The translations under genes and the position numbers were made by a program. A DNA stretch of 64,000 nucleotides from Cellvibrio zantedeschiae (GTDB lineage: Bacteria > Pseudomonadota > Gammaproteobacteria > Pseudomonadales > Cellvibrionaceae): contig NZ_BMYZ01000001.1 of NCBI RefSeq assembly GCF_014652535.1, positions 1,178,001-1,242,000 on the forward strand. Direction: 5' to 3'. Under the pieces are notes generated by a model that made no database searches, had not been told where the DNA came from, and was given only the letters and a program-made list of their open reading frames with translations. Shown here one piece after another: positions 1-8,372 of this stretch (its first letter is position 1; every line of letters starts with the position of its first letter).

Positions 1-1
1 G

Positions 2-256
2 GTCCCCAAGCAAGAGCAGCTTCTTGCCTGCGGTGCTGCGACCCAGAATATCCTGAACGCGCTTTTTAGCCTTAATTTTGGTGCAGTGTGGCGAACAGGT
101 GATTTAGCTTATGACGCAAATGTCAAACAAGCATTGGGTTTGGAAGGATTGGAGGAGATCATTGGCTTTATTTACGTAGGGACTCCCGCAGCCGATATTC
201 CTGCGGCCCCGGAAACAGATGTGACCAGATTTTTTGCTAAATGGCCTGACAAATAA
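2..256 (+). CDS. Nitroreductase family protein, C-terminal part (5' end outside window)
   Basis: An open frame runs from the left edge to a TAA at 254-256 and encodes about 84 residues. The end resembles the C-terminus of NAD(P)H-dependent FMN nitroreductases of the YdjA type: a helix with QNILNALFSLNFGAVWRTG, then GLEEIIGFIYVGTP, and a short tail on FFAKWPDK. In that family this region packs against FMN and closes the active site. The substrate cannot be told from a fragment. No terminator is obvious right after it; the next element is a degenerate tRNA-Ser piece. Confidence 0.72.
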   Translation, partial: VPKQEQLLACGAATQNILNALFSLNFGAVWRTGDLAYDANVKQALGLEGLEEIIGFIYVGTPAADIPAAPETDVTRFFAKWPDK

Positions 257-330
257 TATTGCCTTTTAGTGTGTCCTTGTGTACATTTGCGCCCCCTTAC
301 ATAGGGTCTGAAGATGATTGCTATGTGAAG

Positions 331-411
331 ATTAGTGATATGTCCGAGTGGCCGAGTCGGAGTTTTACGTAGACAACAGCCGAAGGCTGATAACGAGCAC
401 GCAGGCGTGCT
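331..411 (+). pseudogene. Degenerate tRNA-Ser copy
   Basis: Positions 331-355 match 451-475, the 5' end of the intact tRNA-Ser, with two mismatches over 25 bases. Further on, GCCGAAGG (379-386) and GAGCACGC (395-402) also occur in the intact gene (471-478 and 478-485), here separated by extra bases. The stretch contains two small hairpins (377-389 and 396-411). No anticodon arm, T-arm or acceptor 3' strand can be assembled, so this is read as a rearranged relic or partial duplication, not a working tRNA. Confidence 0.6.
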
Positions 412-453
412 GTTAAAAACACGGTATTGAATTTAGTTTAAAAAGTTTTAATT

Positions 454-541
454 GGTGAGATGTCCGAGTGGCCGAAGGAGCACGCCTGGAAAGTGTGTAT
501 ATCGCAAGGTATCGAGGGTTCGACTCCCTCTCTCACCGCCA
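454..541 (+). tRNA. tRNA-Ser (GGA)
   Basis: The acceptor stem GGTGAGA (454-460) pairs with TCTCACC (531-537), followed by G538 and encoded CCA. The anticodon loop CTGGAAA gives anticodon GGA. A long variable arm is present, as expected for type II serine tRNAs, and the T-loop is GGTTCGACTCC. Total length is 88 bases. A strong hairpin terminator follows 9 bases later. Confidence 0.95.
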
Positions 542-550
542 TATAAAAGA

Positions 551-584
551 AACCCCGGATTGTTTAAGACATCCGGGGTTTTTC
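551..584 (+). terminator. Rho-independent terminator of tRNA-Ser
   Basis: A 10-bp perfect stem AACCCCGGAT/ATCCGGGGTT with a 10-base loop is followed by TTTTTC. The last codons and stop of the convergent helicase gene (stop at 564-566) lie inside this hairpin, so it may also end that transcript. Confidence 0.85.
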
Positions 585-2879
585 ATTTGTGAGCTTCACA
601 TTTTCACTACTGATGTTCCACCAATCAGGTAATAATTTCCTGATATCGCTCTGTTGAAAGCGTTCATCTAAAAGCCATAGATAACCTGTATCGGTTTTGG
701 TGCGAATAACTCGCCCCGCAGCTTGAATGACTTTTTGAATGCCGGGGTAGGTGTAAGTAAAATCATAGCCGCGCTGAAATTTTGTTTGCATAACATTGCG
801 TAGATGTTCTGTTACAGGATTCATTTGTGGTAACCCCAAGGTCGCTATAAACACCCCCTTTAATGCATCACCAGCAAGATCAATACCTTCGCTAAAAGCC
901 CCTCCTAATACCGCGAGTCCTAATACATTATTGTGCTGATTGAACTGCTCGATAAATTCTTGTCTTTCGGATTCATTCATTTGCCGCGATTGGGCAACTA
1001 TTTTAATGTGTTGATTTGCAAGTTTGAACTGCAAGCGCTCTTCAACTTTTTGTAGAAACTCATAACTTGGGAAGAACGCAATTGCGTTGCCTGGATTATC
1101 TGTAAGTTGTTCGCAAATTAAATTGCAAATAGGTTCTATAGCAGCAAGCCGATCTTTGAACCGGGTTGATAAGTTGCGTGCGAGTTTGACAGTTAATTGA
1201 TCACGATGAAAAGGTGAGGGGACTTTAATGTGCACGCAATCATCTGGCAGCCCTAACAGGGATTGGTAGTAATGAGCTGGGTGCAAGGTTGCAGAAAAAA
1301 AACAGGCACCTTGCGCATATTCTGTACGTTGTGCCAGCAAGCGTGCCGGTATCAAGTTTCTTACGGTCAATATTTCTGCTTTTGTGTTTAGGGATTGCAA
1401 ATCAATACAAAAGTCGTCGCCAATAGCCTCAAGTACTTTTTGAAACTGAAGTGCAGCAAAAAAGAATTCATGTGCTAGTGTGCGTTGAATGGGGTGCTCA
1501 GGGTTTTGTTGAAGTAACTCAATATATTTATTGGTGAATTCCAACAAGGCTAAACTGAATTTTTCCGGTAGTGCCGGGATGATAGCCAGATTCTGATGGC
1601 CGAACTCATTAATTAGTTTTAACCAAATTTTATTGATGGTGTTTAATGGATTTTTAATTGAGGCAGGGGCAGATTTTTTGGCGCTGAGCAGTTGCTTGCG
1701 ATCTAACTCACCTGAGTACATTTGACGGCCGCGATCAATCAGGTTGTGGCTTTCATCAACTAATAAATAAGGCCGCCAATTAAATTCCTGGGTTAATCCT
1801 AACAGCAAAGGGGTTCCGTCAAAATAGTAGTTTACGTCTGCAATTATAATATCGACCCAGCGACTCATCTCTATGCTCAAATAAAAAGGACAGATCTCAA
1901 ACTCGTGAGCGAGTTCAGCTAATGCATTTTTATGTAAGACAGGATATCCATAGGCCGCCTCCCGAGCTGCCTCCAATTTTTCGTAAAAATTAAATGCGTA
2001 AATACAGTCATCACCATTACATTGCTTTTCGGGTTGTAAACAGGATTTTTCTTGCGCAGTTAATTCCAGTGTTCGCAGAGGAATGTTTTGCGAATCGGTG
2101 GCTATCAGATGGATGTTCTCCAGCGCCAATTGCTTACCAGTAGTTTTTGCGGTGAGGTAAAAAACTTTATTGACCTCAGTGCGAGTCATTGCTTTGATTG
2201 CTGGAAATAATCCAGCCAGCGTTTTACCTGTTCCAGTCGGTGCCTCAGCTAGCACAACTCTGCCAGTGACGGCAGACTTATAAACAGCTTCCGCCATGAG
2301 TCGTTGCGAACTATGCATGGTTTCATACGGAAATTGTAGTTGATCAATCCAAGGTTCAAGGCGTTGAAGTCGTAAATTAATTTTGGCATGCCACGCGCAA
2401 TATTTAGCGGCCAATATTTCGAAGTCATTTTGTAAGTCCTGCGCGCTCCACATTTCTTCAAAACGATACTCTTTCTGATCAGTTAAATTAAAGTAAATGA
2501 GAGCAATTTTTATAGAATCACATTTCGACTGCGCACACATCATCCACCCGTAACATTTAGCTTGCGCCCAATGTAGTTGGCGGTGGTTATGAGGAATTTT
2601 CTCGACATCACCGTAAAAAGTTTTAATTTCTTCAATACAACCAGTTACTGGTGAATAGCCATCAGCTCTGCCACGAAAAGTGAGATCGTTAAATTGAATA
2701 CTTAGGCTGATTTCAGTTTGGTAATCATCGGGTCGATTGGCCGTAACTCGTTGGTGTCCCTCTATACCCTCCAGTCCAGTTGGTGATGGGGTGAATTTTC
2801 GGTCTATGCTGCCTGTCTTTGCAGCGAATTCTACCAAGGTTTTGACAGCGACAATTTTTGATTTATTGCCAGCTAACAT
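564..2879 (-). CDS. Rad3/XPD-type DNA helicase with N-terminal PD-(D/E)XK-like domain
   Basis: This 771-residue superfamily 2 helicase is of the DinG/Rad3/XPD type. Walker A APTGTGKT lies at 213-220 and the motif II box DESH at 375-378. Between them are four cysteines (280, 287, 292, 330) spaced like the XPD iron-sulfur domain. The C-terminal part has AGRVIRTKTD, a motif VI arginine finger. Residues 60-135 look like a Cas4/RecB-type nuclease fold (D73, then EEIK with E84 and K86). The start ATG follows a GAGGTGG ribosome site. Its start overlaps the upstream FAN1-like gene by 17 bp, so the two form one unit, and a helicase beside FAN1 is a known bacterial arrangement. Inferred role: unwinding during crosslink or structured-DNA repair. 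Whether the N-terminal domain cleaves DNA is untested. Confidence 0.85.
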   Translation of the reverse strand: MLAGNKSKIVAVKTLVEFAAKTGSIDRKFTPSPTGLEGIEGHQRVTANRPDDYQTEISLSIQFNDLTFRGRADGYSPVTGCIEEIKTFYGDVEKIPHNHRQLHWAQAKCYGWMMCAQSKCDSIKIALIYFNLTDQKEYRFEEMWSAQDLQNDFEILAAKYCAWHAKINLRLQRLEPWIDQLQFPYETMHSSQRLMAEAVYKSAVTGRVVLAEAPTGTGKTLAGLFPAIKAMTRTEVNKVFYLTAKTTGKQLALENIHLIATDSQNIPLRTLELTAQEKSCLQPEKQCNGDDCIYAFNFYEKLEAAREAAYGYPVLHKNALAELAHEFEICPFYLSIEMSRWVDIIIADVNYYFDGTPLLLGLTQEFNWRPYLLVDESHNLIDRGRQMYSGELDRKQLLSAKKSAPASIKNPLNTINKIWLKLINEFGHQNLAIIPALPEKFSLALLEFTNKYIELLQQNPEHPIQRTLAHEFFFAALQFQKVLEAIGDDFCIDLQSLNTKAEILTVRNLIPARLLAQRTEYAQGACFFSATLHPAHYYQSLLGLPDDCVHIKVPSPFHRDQLTVKLARNLSTRFKDRLAAIEPICNLICEQLTDNPGNAIAFFPSYEFLQKVEERLQFKLANQHIKIVAQSRQMNESERQEFIEQFNQHNNVLGLAVLGGAFSEGIDLAGDALKGVFIATLGLPQMNPVTEHLRNVMQTKFQRGYDFTYTYPGIQKVIQAAGRVIRTKTDTGYLWLLDERFQQSDIRKLLPDWWNISSENVKLTNEKPRMS

Positions 2880-4527
2880 ATACCACCTCAGCGGGAATTT
2901 TATTTGCAGAGAAAAAGTCGAGCCAGCGTCGTTGATTGTCCTGGATGCGGTCCCCTGGGCCTTTTACCTCCAACATTAAATAGTCATTTTTATCTGGAAA
3001 AAATTGAATTAAATCGGGTAAACCGCTGCGATTATTTCGCACGTCAAATAGTATGCGCTTAAAAATTAACGCTAAATGTTGTGCAGGAATAACTTCCAAC
3101 GCGAGATTCAAGATTTCCTCGTTAAAAAAATGCCAGTTCACAAAGTGGTTGGCCAAACCTTGTTTCATCCTCCACATGTCGCGTATGTGCTGTTTGTGGT
3201 AACCATCTTCAAATAAACAAAACAATTCGGTAATGCGTGGCCGTTTAAGTGAGAAGCTTGCTTCGTACATATCCAGCGGCGCTGATTGAAACGGATTGGC
3301 AAAGGCTCCGTCCAGGCTGCGGAACATTTCCGGCCATAACCACAATCCAAAAAGACCGGTGAGTAACTGGTTTTCGACATATATACAGGGCGCTTCGGTG
3401 GAATGAAAATGCAAGCGCACAATTTCTTCAACGTTTAGTTGCTGCGTGCCGGAAATGTTATAGGGGTTAACTAAAGTCAAAGATCGTTCTGTTACGGATG
3501 ACGGCGTTTTTTTTGAATAACTTTTCCCTAATTTTTTAGCGAGTCGAAGCGAAATTCGCTCAGCGATTTGCAATTCCTGTTCATCAACAGGAGCTGTGAG
3601 TAAGGACTCTAGCATGTCCCATGCTTCCAGGTACTTTTCCTGTTTCTCCAATAATCGTATTTGACGCTCACGTGCAGGCGGCAATTCGCTTTGCCTATAT
3701 AAGCTGAGAGCTAAATCAACTTGATGCTGTCGTTCAAACTTATACGCAAGTTGGTTGCATAATTTTGATCGCCGGCGTCTTAATGTGTGAGCTTGGATTG
3801 AGTCTGGTATTTGCCGGGCAATTTCAACAAGATTCTCGTGTGTACTTGCCAATTCTAATTGTTCACGCAGAATTATCAGGTGCTTATAAAGTTCCAATTC
3901 TTCACGAGTTTTAAAAATGCGATGCTGCTCATCAATGGTGTAATTTTCATAACGGAATAAACCAATGTCTTGCAACACAAACTCTGTTAAGTCTTGATGC
4001 GAGTTGCCAAAAAATAACAATAGAAAATTATCAATGATATGTTGGGTCTTTAAGCAATAAACCAGACCAAGTTGTTTATTGGTCCATTGCTGCCATTCTT
4101 TCGTTGAGGGATAAAGGTGTGCTAGTTGGTCGATTAAATTACTTTTTCGTTCCGACTTGCTGTTGACGGAAAAAGCCTCAACAAGCTCAGCTTTTGTTAA
4201 TAGATGTGCAACTTCATGAAATGACAAAAGTACTTGTATATCTATAAATCCACATTCAATTAAATATTTCGCTGCATCTTCAAGAGAATTTATTTCAGGG
4301 TAATTGATTTTATCCGCGCGAAAAAAGGGACCTTTACGGCTGGATAAACGGACAAACAAGCATTGACTATGAAGAGGAAGGTGTTGAAAAGTGTCGGCAA
4401 AGTCTCGCTCTTCTTGAGTCAGAAGATCTTCGTAGCGTACGGCAACCCAATCCACAAGGAACGTAAAATTGGAGAGGTAGTAGGTTGGTGGCAAATCAGG
4501 AGTGGCGTTCATTGGCGGCAATCGCAT
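2863..4527 (-). CDS. FAN1-like VRR-NUC domain nuclease
   Basis: This 554-residue protein ends in a VRR-NUC nuclease domain: GLPD (D505) and LEVKG (E520, K522) form the PD-(D/E)XK metal site, followed by DNQRRWLDFF. The middle contains helical, TPR-like segments and the N-terminus a likely DNA-binding region, as in bacterial FAN1. In that family the enzyme is a structure-specific 5'-flap endonuclease and exonuclease active in interstrand crosslink repair. It is first in a two-gene operon with the Rad3-type helicase (17-bp overlap). No strong ribosome site precedes either ATG 4527 or the alternative ATG at 4512, so the start is uncertain by five codons. Confidence 0.85.
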   Translation of the reverse strand: MRLPPMNATPDLPPTYYLSNFTFLVDWVAVRYEDLLTQEERDFADTFQHLPLHSQCLFVRLSSRKGPFFRADKINYPEINSLEDAAKYLIECGFIDIQVLLSFHEVAHLLTKAELVEAFSVNSKSERKSNLIDQLAHLYPSTKEWQQWTNKQLGLVYCLKTQHIIDNFLLLFFGNSHQDLTEFVLQDIGLFRYENYTIDEQHRIFKTREELELYKHLIILREQLELASTHENLVEIARQIPDSIQAHTLRRRRSKLCNQLAYKFERQHQVDLALSLYRQSELPPARERQIRLLEKQEKYLEAWDMLESLLTAPVDEQELQIAERISLRLAKKLGKSYSKKTPSSVTERSLTLVNPYNISGTQQLNVEEIVRLHFHSTEAPCIYVENQLLTGLFGLWLWPEMFRSLDGAFANPFQSAPLDMYEASFSLKRPRITELFCLFEDGYHKQHIRDMWRMKQGLANHFVNWHFFNEEILNLALEVIPAQHLALIFKRILFDVRNNRSGLPDLIQFFPDKNDYLMLEVKGPGDRIQDNQRRWLDFFSANKIPAEVVYVSWQ

Positions 4528-4612
4528 TGGCTGGGCAATGGATTATATTGTACTGGTTATAGATACAGTTTGCGAGTGCTTGCTATATGGTTGAGGAAAA
4601 TTAAAGCTCAAT

Positions 4613-4640
4613 AAAAAAGCCATATCTTTTGATATGGCTT
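4613..4640 (-). terminator. Terminator of the PRC-barrel gene
   Basis: A 10-bp perfect stem AAGCCATATC/GATATGGCTT with a four-base loop is followed on the minus strand by TTTTTTAT. It lies 35 bases after the stop of the PRC-barrel gene and upstream of the FAN1-like gene, isolating the two units. Confidence 0.85.
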
Positions 4641-4674
4641 TTGGGTGTTAGCGTCAGTTCAATATGGTGACACT

Positions 4675-5091
4675 TTAGTGTTGACGGCTGCTAAACGGTT
4701 CTACTGAATAGAAATTATGAATGCTATCTGACCATGATGTGTCAGCCATGTCTGGCCAATCATCTTTGTCAAACCCAGGCGCATTTTGTAAGCGTTCTTT
4801 GCTGACGTCTAAAATAAATCTTTTGTTTTCCGTGTCCAACTTTAATGCTTTCCAGGGCACGGCAAAAAGTTTTTCGCCTAGTCCTAAAATTCCGCCAAAT
4901 GAAAGCACTGCGTATGCAATTTTTCCGCTAGCGACGTCGAGCATAATTTCTTTGATGTCACCAAGGTCTTCATCATAGGTGTTGTAAACATCGTTGCCGT
5001 TTAATGTGTCAGCGCCCATCAAGCGTGGGCCTGGGCCAGCATGATGTTTATGCTTATACATGCCATAGGTATCTCGAGTTTCGTAGTTCAT
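4675..5091 (-). CDS. PRC-barrel domain protein
   Basis: The 138-residue product starts MNYETRDTYGMY. This ATG is chosen over longer upstream frames because GGAG sits at a good distance before it. Residues 25-95 match the PRC-barrel pattern (LMGADTLNGNDVYN...DLGDIKEIMLDVASGKIAYAVLSFGG, then KLFAVPWKAL), a small beta-barrel found in photosynthetic reaction centre H subunits, RimM and many stress-related bacterial proteins. The tail is rich in D and W. It is cytoplasmic and likely binds a partner or RNA; no enzymatic role is implied. It is transcribed away from the small KGG-like gene, and both may be stress genes sharing the 5092-5348 promoter region. Confidence 0.8.
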   Translation of the reverse strand: MNYETRDTYGMYKHKHHAGPGPRLMGADTLNGNDVYNTYDEDLGDIKEIMLDVASGKIAYAVLSFGGILGLGEKLFAVPWKALKLDTENKRFILDVSKERLQNAPGFDKDDWPDMADTSWSDSIHNFYSVEPFSSRQH

Positions 5092-5348
5092 ATCGTATCT
5101 CCGAATGGTTAACCTAAGTAAATATTGCGTGCAGTATATGTTTACTACGCTATTCACTTTAATAACTTTTCGGTTTTTATATCTGTACGGAAGCGCACAA
5201 GAATTTTTAGTTATTATTTTTTGAAATACATGCGATAAGTGGCGACATGGTAGATGGTTAAACTGCGTACCGATTTTTTGTTTTAAATTTATATACATTA
5301 ATTGAAGCGATTAATTTTTTATTTACCTTACAGAACGAGGATTGAAAA

Positions 5349-5525
5349 ATGGTCAGTAAAAAATCTGGTAAAAATTTCTCAGAAAATTCTGAACGAATTA
5401 CTGAGGCAGGGAAAAAAGGTTCCGGTGCAATAGGAGGAAATCTAAAAAAAGATCCCGGTCGAGCAGTTGAATCTGGACATAGAAGTCACGAGCAGCGTCG
5501 CGGTAGTGGAGACGATAACGCCTAA
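5349..5525 (+). CDS. Small KGG-like stress protein
   Basis: This 58-residue frame starts ATG 5349, nine bases after a GAGG ribosome site, and ends TAA 5523-5525. The product is very hydrophilic, starts MVSKKSGKNFSEN and contains two imperfect repeats of the form N-F/L-x-E/K-D/N-x-x-R-x-x-E-A/S-G (residues 9-22 and 31-43). This resembles the KGG/YciG/con-10 family of general-stress and conidiation-like small proteins (GNFANDPERAAEAGRKGG type). The canonical KGG is weakened to KKGSG. Its role is unknown; the family is induced by starvation or osmotic stress. It is divergent from the PRC-barrel gene. Confidence 0.7.
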   Translation: MVSKKSGKNFSENSERITEAGKKGSGAIGGNLKKDPGRAVESGHRSHEQRRGSGDDNA

Positions 5526-5603
5526 TTGGGGGAGGCTTTTTTGTATTGACCTTTGCTGATGATGCGCCTATTATTTTCTGTATATACATACAGGTTGTGG
5601 GTT

Positions 5604-6749
5604 ATGAATAGCGAAGATTATGTCGATGATCCGGATCCCTGGGTTATTGCGCCTGCGCAGCCCATTAAGGGGCGCGGTGCAGTTTCTAACATCGCAGGGC
5701 GCTACGAGACAAGAATTAGTGAAGCCATAGATGATGGTTGGTCCCATGAGGAAGAGGCGGTTTTAGCGCCTGTGACCCATGTGACCTATGAAACCGCCAA
5801 AACCATTCTGTCTCGCAATCAGTCGCCAGATTTACCTTTCGGTGTGTCCTTAAATCCTTATCGTGGCTGCGAGCATGGCTGTATCTATTGTTTTGCTCGT
5901 CCTACCCATTCTTATTTGGGCTTGTCTCCTGGGTTGGATTTTGAAACTCGTCTGTTCGCCAAAATAAATGCTGCCGAGCTATTGCGAACCGAGCTGGCGG
6001 CTAACTCCTATATTCCGAACGCTATTGCTTTAGGCGTCAACACAGATGCTTATCAGCCCTGTGAACGCAAGTTTCAGCTTACCCGGGCTGTTTTAGAGGT
6101 CCTTCATGAGTGTAATCACCCTGTAGGCTTAATTACAAAATCCTCCGTCATTGAGCGCGACATTGACTTGCTGGCTGACATGGCAAAGAAGCGGCTTGCA
6201 GTGGCATCCATCACCATAACGACGCTTGATCACACGATTTCCCGAACCCTGGAGCCCAGGGCGGCATCTCCCACTCGTAGGCTTGAGACGATTCGTCGCT
6301 TGGCTCAGGCGGGTATTCCGGTTTCAGTGAGTGTTGCGCCTATTATTCCTTTTGTGACTGACCAAGATATGGAGGGCATCCTTGAGGCTGCCTTTGAAGC
6401 TGGCGCAACCTCGGCGGGTTATACAGTGTTGAGGTTGCCTTGGGAGGTGAATCCTTTATTCCAGCAATGGCTGGAGGCCCATTTCCCTGATCGTGCAGAG
6501 CGCGTAATGAACCGAATTAGGGATATGCGAGGAGGCAAGGATTATGATTCCACCTTTGGAGCGCGCATGCATGGGGAGGGTTTGTGGGCTGATATGATTC
6601 GTCAGCGATTTCATAAGGCGCTTGCGCGTTTGGATATCAATAAGAGTTCGCGTTTCCATTGGCTTGATACTTCCAAATTTCGCAAACCCTTGAGCGTTCC
6701 CGCCGATAAAAAGCATGCCCATAGCCAATTGGATTTTTTTAGCAAGTGA
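5604..6749 (+). CDS. PA0069-family radical SAM protein
   Basis: The 381-residue protein contains CEHGCIYCFARPTH, the CxxxCxxC cluster motif that binds the 4Fe-4S/SAM centre, within a spore photoproduct lyase-like radical SAM barrel. The N-terminus (MNSEDYVDDPDPWVIAPAQPIKGRGAVSN) is typical of the PA0069 family in Pseudomonas and relatives. The longer frame from 5553 begins in a hydrophobic, atypical stretch, so ATG 5604 is preferred; its ribosome site is weak. The substrate of this family is not established to my knowledge. It follows the small KGG-like gene by 78 bases and has no clear terminator. Confidence 0.85.
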   Translation: MNSEDYVDDPDPWVIAPAQPIKGRGAVSNIAGRYETRISEAIDDGWSHEEEAVLAPVTHVTYETAKTILSRNQSPDLPFGVSLNPYRGCEHGCIYCFARPTHSYLGLSPGLDFETRLFAKINAAELLRTELAANSYIPNAIALGVNTDAYQPCERKFQLTRAVLEVLHECNHPVGLITKSSVIERDIDLLADMAKKRLAVASITITTLDHTISRTLEPRAASPTRRLETIRRLAQAGIPVSVSVAPIIPFVTDQDMEGILEAAFEAGATSAGYTVLRLPWEVNPLFQQWLEAHFPDRAERVMNRIRDMRGGKDYDSTFGARMHGEGLWADMIRQRFHKALARLDINKSSRFHWLDTSKFRKPLSVPADKKHAHSQLDFFSK

Positions 6750-6863
6750 TAAAAGGATTGGTCAAGTCGTTGGCGGGCTGTTAATGGATAGATAGGTTGC
6801 AAAGCATTCAGATTGATTGTTTTATGTATTCAATTGATTTTAAACGGATTAACTTAAAATCCA

Positions 6864-6882
6864 TTTTCACAAAATGTGAAAA
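6864..6882. repeat. Short inverted repeat upstream of tRNA-Arg promoter
   Basis: TTTTCAC and GTGAAAA (7-bp arms) flank AAAAT just upstream of the -35 box of tRNA-Arg. It is AT-rich and could act as an UP-element-like region or a protein site. The function is unknown. Confidence 0.4.
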
Positions 6883-6887
6883 AATGC

Positions 6888-6916
6888 TTGACGATAGGGT
6901 GCCCGGCCCATAGAAT
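6888..6916 (+). promoter_or_regulatory. Sigma-70 promoter of tRNA-Arg
   Basis: TTGACG (6888-6893), a 17-base spacer, and TAGAAT (6911-6916), followed by the GC-rich discriminator GCGCGCC. A GC-rich discriminator is typical of stable-RNA promoters under stringent (ppGpp) control. The tRNA begins 16 bases after the -10 box. Confidence 0.85.
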
Positions 6917-6931
6917 GCGCGCCTCAACAAC

Positions 6932-7008
6932 GCACTCGTAGCTCAGCTGGATAGAGTACTCGGCTACGAACCGAGCGGTCGGAGGTTCGAATCCTCCCGA
7001 GTGCGCCA
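6932..7008 (+). tRNA. tRNA-Arg (ACG)
   Basis: The acceptor GCACTCG pairs with CGAGTGC (6998-7004), then G7005 and encoded CCA. The anticodon stem CTCGG/CCGAG encloses CTACGAA, giving anticodon ACG, which is read as ICG after deamination. Length 77 bases with standard D-loop and T-loop (GGTTCGAATCC). Confidence 0.96.
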
Positions 7009-7017
7009 TACAAAGTA

Positions 7018-7047
7018 AAGGCCTAGCTAATTAGCTAGGCCTTTTTT
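7018..7047 (+). terminator. Terminator of tRNA-Arg
   Basis: A perfect 26-base palindrome AAGGCCTAGCTAA/TTAGCTAGGCCTT is followed by a run of T, nine bases after the tRNA. Confidence 0.9.
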
Positions 7048-7746
7048 GTTTGCGAATCTGTTAGAACCTCTTTAATTCCATTCTTTTGGTTGGTTCCTTC
7101 TTTAATTAAGCCTATGTAGGGTGTTTTGCATCTAGATTTCTTGCGAGACCATTTAAAATGGTCTGCTGTTTTTTCTCTCTTCTCGATACGCCCCACTTTT
7201 AAATAATTTGTTGCATCGAATTTTAAAAATCATTGTTCAAAAATGGTGCGCTCGTGTTCAGCTGGTACCAAGTTGTATTGATTTTTAAACACTTGGCATC
7301 GGTATCATTAAAATTTTTCGTAATGCTTGTGCAATATTAATGCGCTTAAAATATTTGCGATGCTGTTCACGCTGTTTTTATTAATAGTCCGTGAATTTTA
7401 CGAAACTATTTGCAACTATGCTGTCTACTTTCGCGGATATAGAGACAACGTCGTCAGCTTCTTTAATTAAGATAAGTGCTGACGCTTATTGTTGCGAGTT
7501 ATTTAGATAAATTTGTAATAGCACTAGAAAAATTTAACGCGCATGAATTTTTTAAAGAAAATGTAATTTCATTTGTCGTCTTTTTCTGCATTAATCCTTC
7601 AAGTGCATTCATCAATTAATCAAGAGGCTTTGCTTCCATTGGCATGGAGTAGAGTGAATCTTTTATAAATATTTTGCGTATCCGATCGCTTAAAATTACT
7701 AACTAATTTGTATCTTTCACTATCTAAAAATTATTTAGAGGTTGCT
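7048..7746. other. 700-bp AT-rich intergenic region with a hairpin
   Basis: No convincing coding frame is seen on either strand. At 7146-7164 there is a near-perfect stem (AGACCATTT/AAATGGTCT) followed by GCTGTTTTTTCTC, which looks like a plus-strand terminator although no gene precedes it after the tRNA terminator. The region 7050-7175 could therefore encode a small RNA, but no clear promoter was found. The rest holds the promoter of the secreted protein gene at 7747. Confidence 0.45.
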
Positions 7747-8166
7747 ATGCGTTGGCTTTTTGTCGCTGTTTTTTTTTCAGCATTTAGTTGTTCTGCTTTT
7801 TCTCAGGGCGTTAACAATAATATTGTTCTACCTTCTTTAGAATTTAATTGGTTTGTGCCTTCTCTACGAGAGAATGGTGACGTATTACCACTGGCGGAAA
7901 TAGGTGGTTATGAATTGCGATGGAAGATAAAAGGAACCAAAAATTTTCGTTCAGTAGTTATACGAGGAGGTTCTAATAAGTCCTACATTTTAAAGGGGTT
8001 GGTTTTAGGTGCGTATGAGTGCGAAATTGCGACATTTGATGCGGATGGTTTGTATAGCAGATTCGTCCCCATTAAATATAAATTAATATCCATTCCTAAA
8101 CCCATCCTCAAGCCAACAGTACCCGGTGTTAATAATTGCAACCCTGGGGTGCCATGCAAAATGTAA
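7747..8166 (+). CDS. Secreted fibronectin-III-like small protein
   Basis: The 139-residue product starts at ATG 7747, preceded by AGAGG; the upstream in-frame ATG 7708 lacks a ribosome site and would bury the signal peptide. Residues 1-20 (MRWLFVAVFFSAFSCSAFSQ) are a signal peptide with likely cleavage near AFS-Q. The mature part reads as one fibronectin-III-like fold: LEFNWFVPS, GGYELRWKIKGTKNF, SYILKGLVLGAYECEIATFDADG, and ends in a C-x-PGVPC tail. It is probably periplasmic or extracellular and binding rather than catalytic. It stands alone between AT-rich spacers. Function unknown. Confidence 0.65.
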   Translation: MRWLFVAVFFSAFSCSAFSQGVNNNIVLPSLEFNWFVPSLRENGDVLPLAEIGGYELRWKIKGTKNFRSVVIRGGSNKSYILKGLVLGAYECEIATFDADGLYSRFVPIKYKLISIPKPILKPTVPGVNNCNPGVPCKM

Positions 8167-8372
8167 TATAAGCAATTCGATTATTAACGAAGCTAATGGC
8201 TAACTTGGGAATAAAATGTTCTAGTGGTGTGTGAAAGTGTTTATGCTGTTAATCCTTGCTTCGAGCATCTCGTGCATAGACATATGAAATCTAAGCGTAT
8301 GGATTTAATTCGGCAATGATTGGGTTAAGTCTGATGTTTGATTCAGAAGCTAAATTGATAATACGGAGCTAG

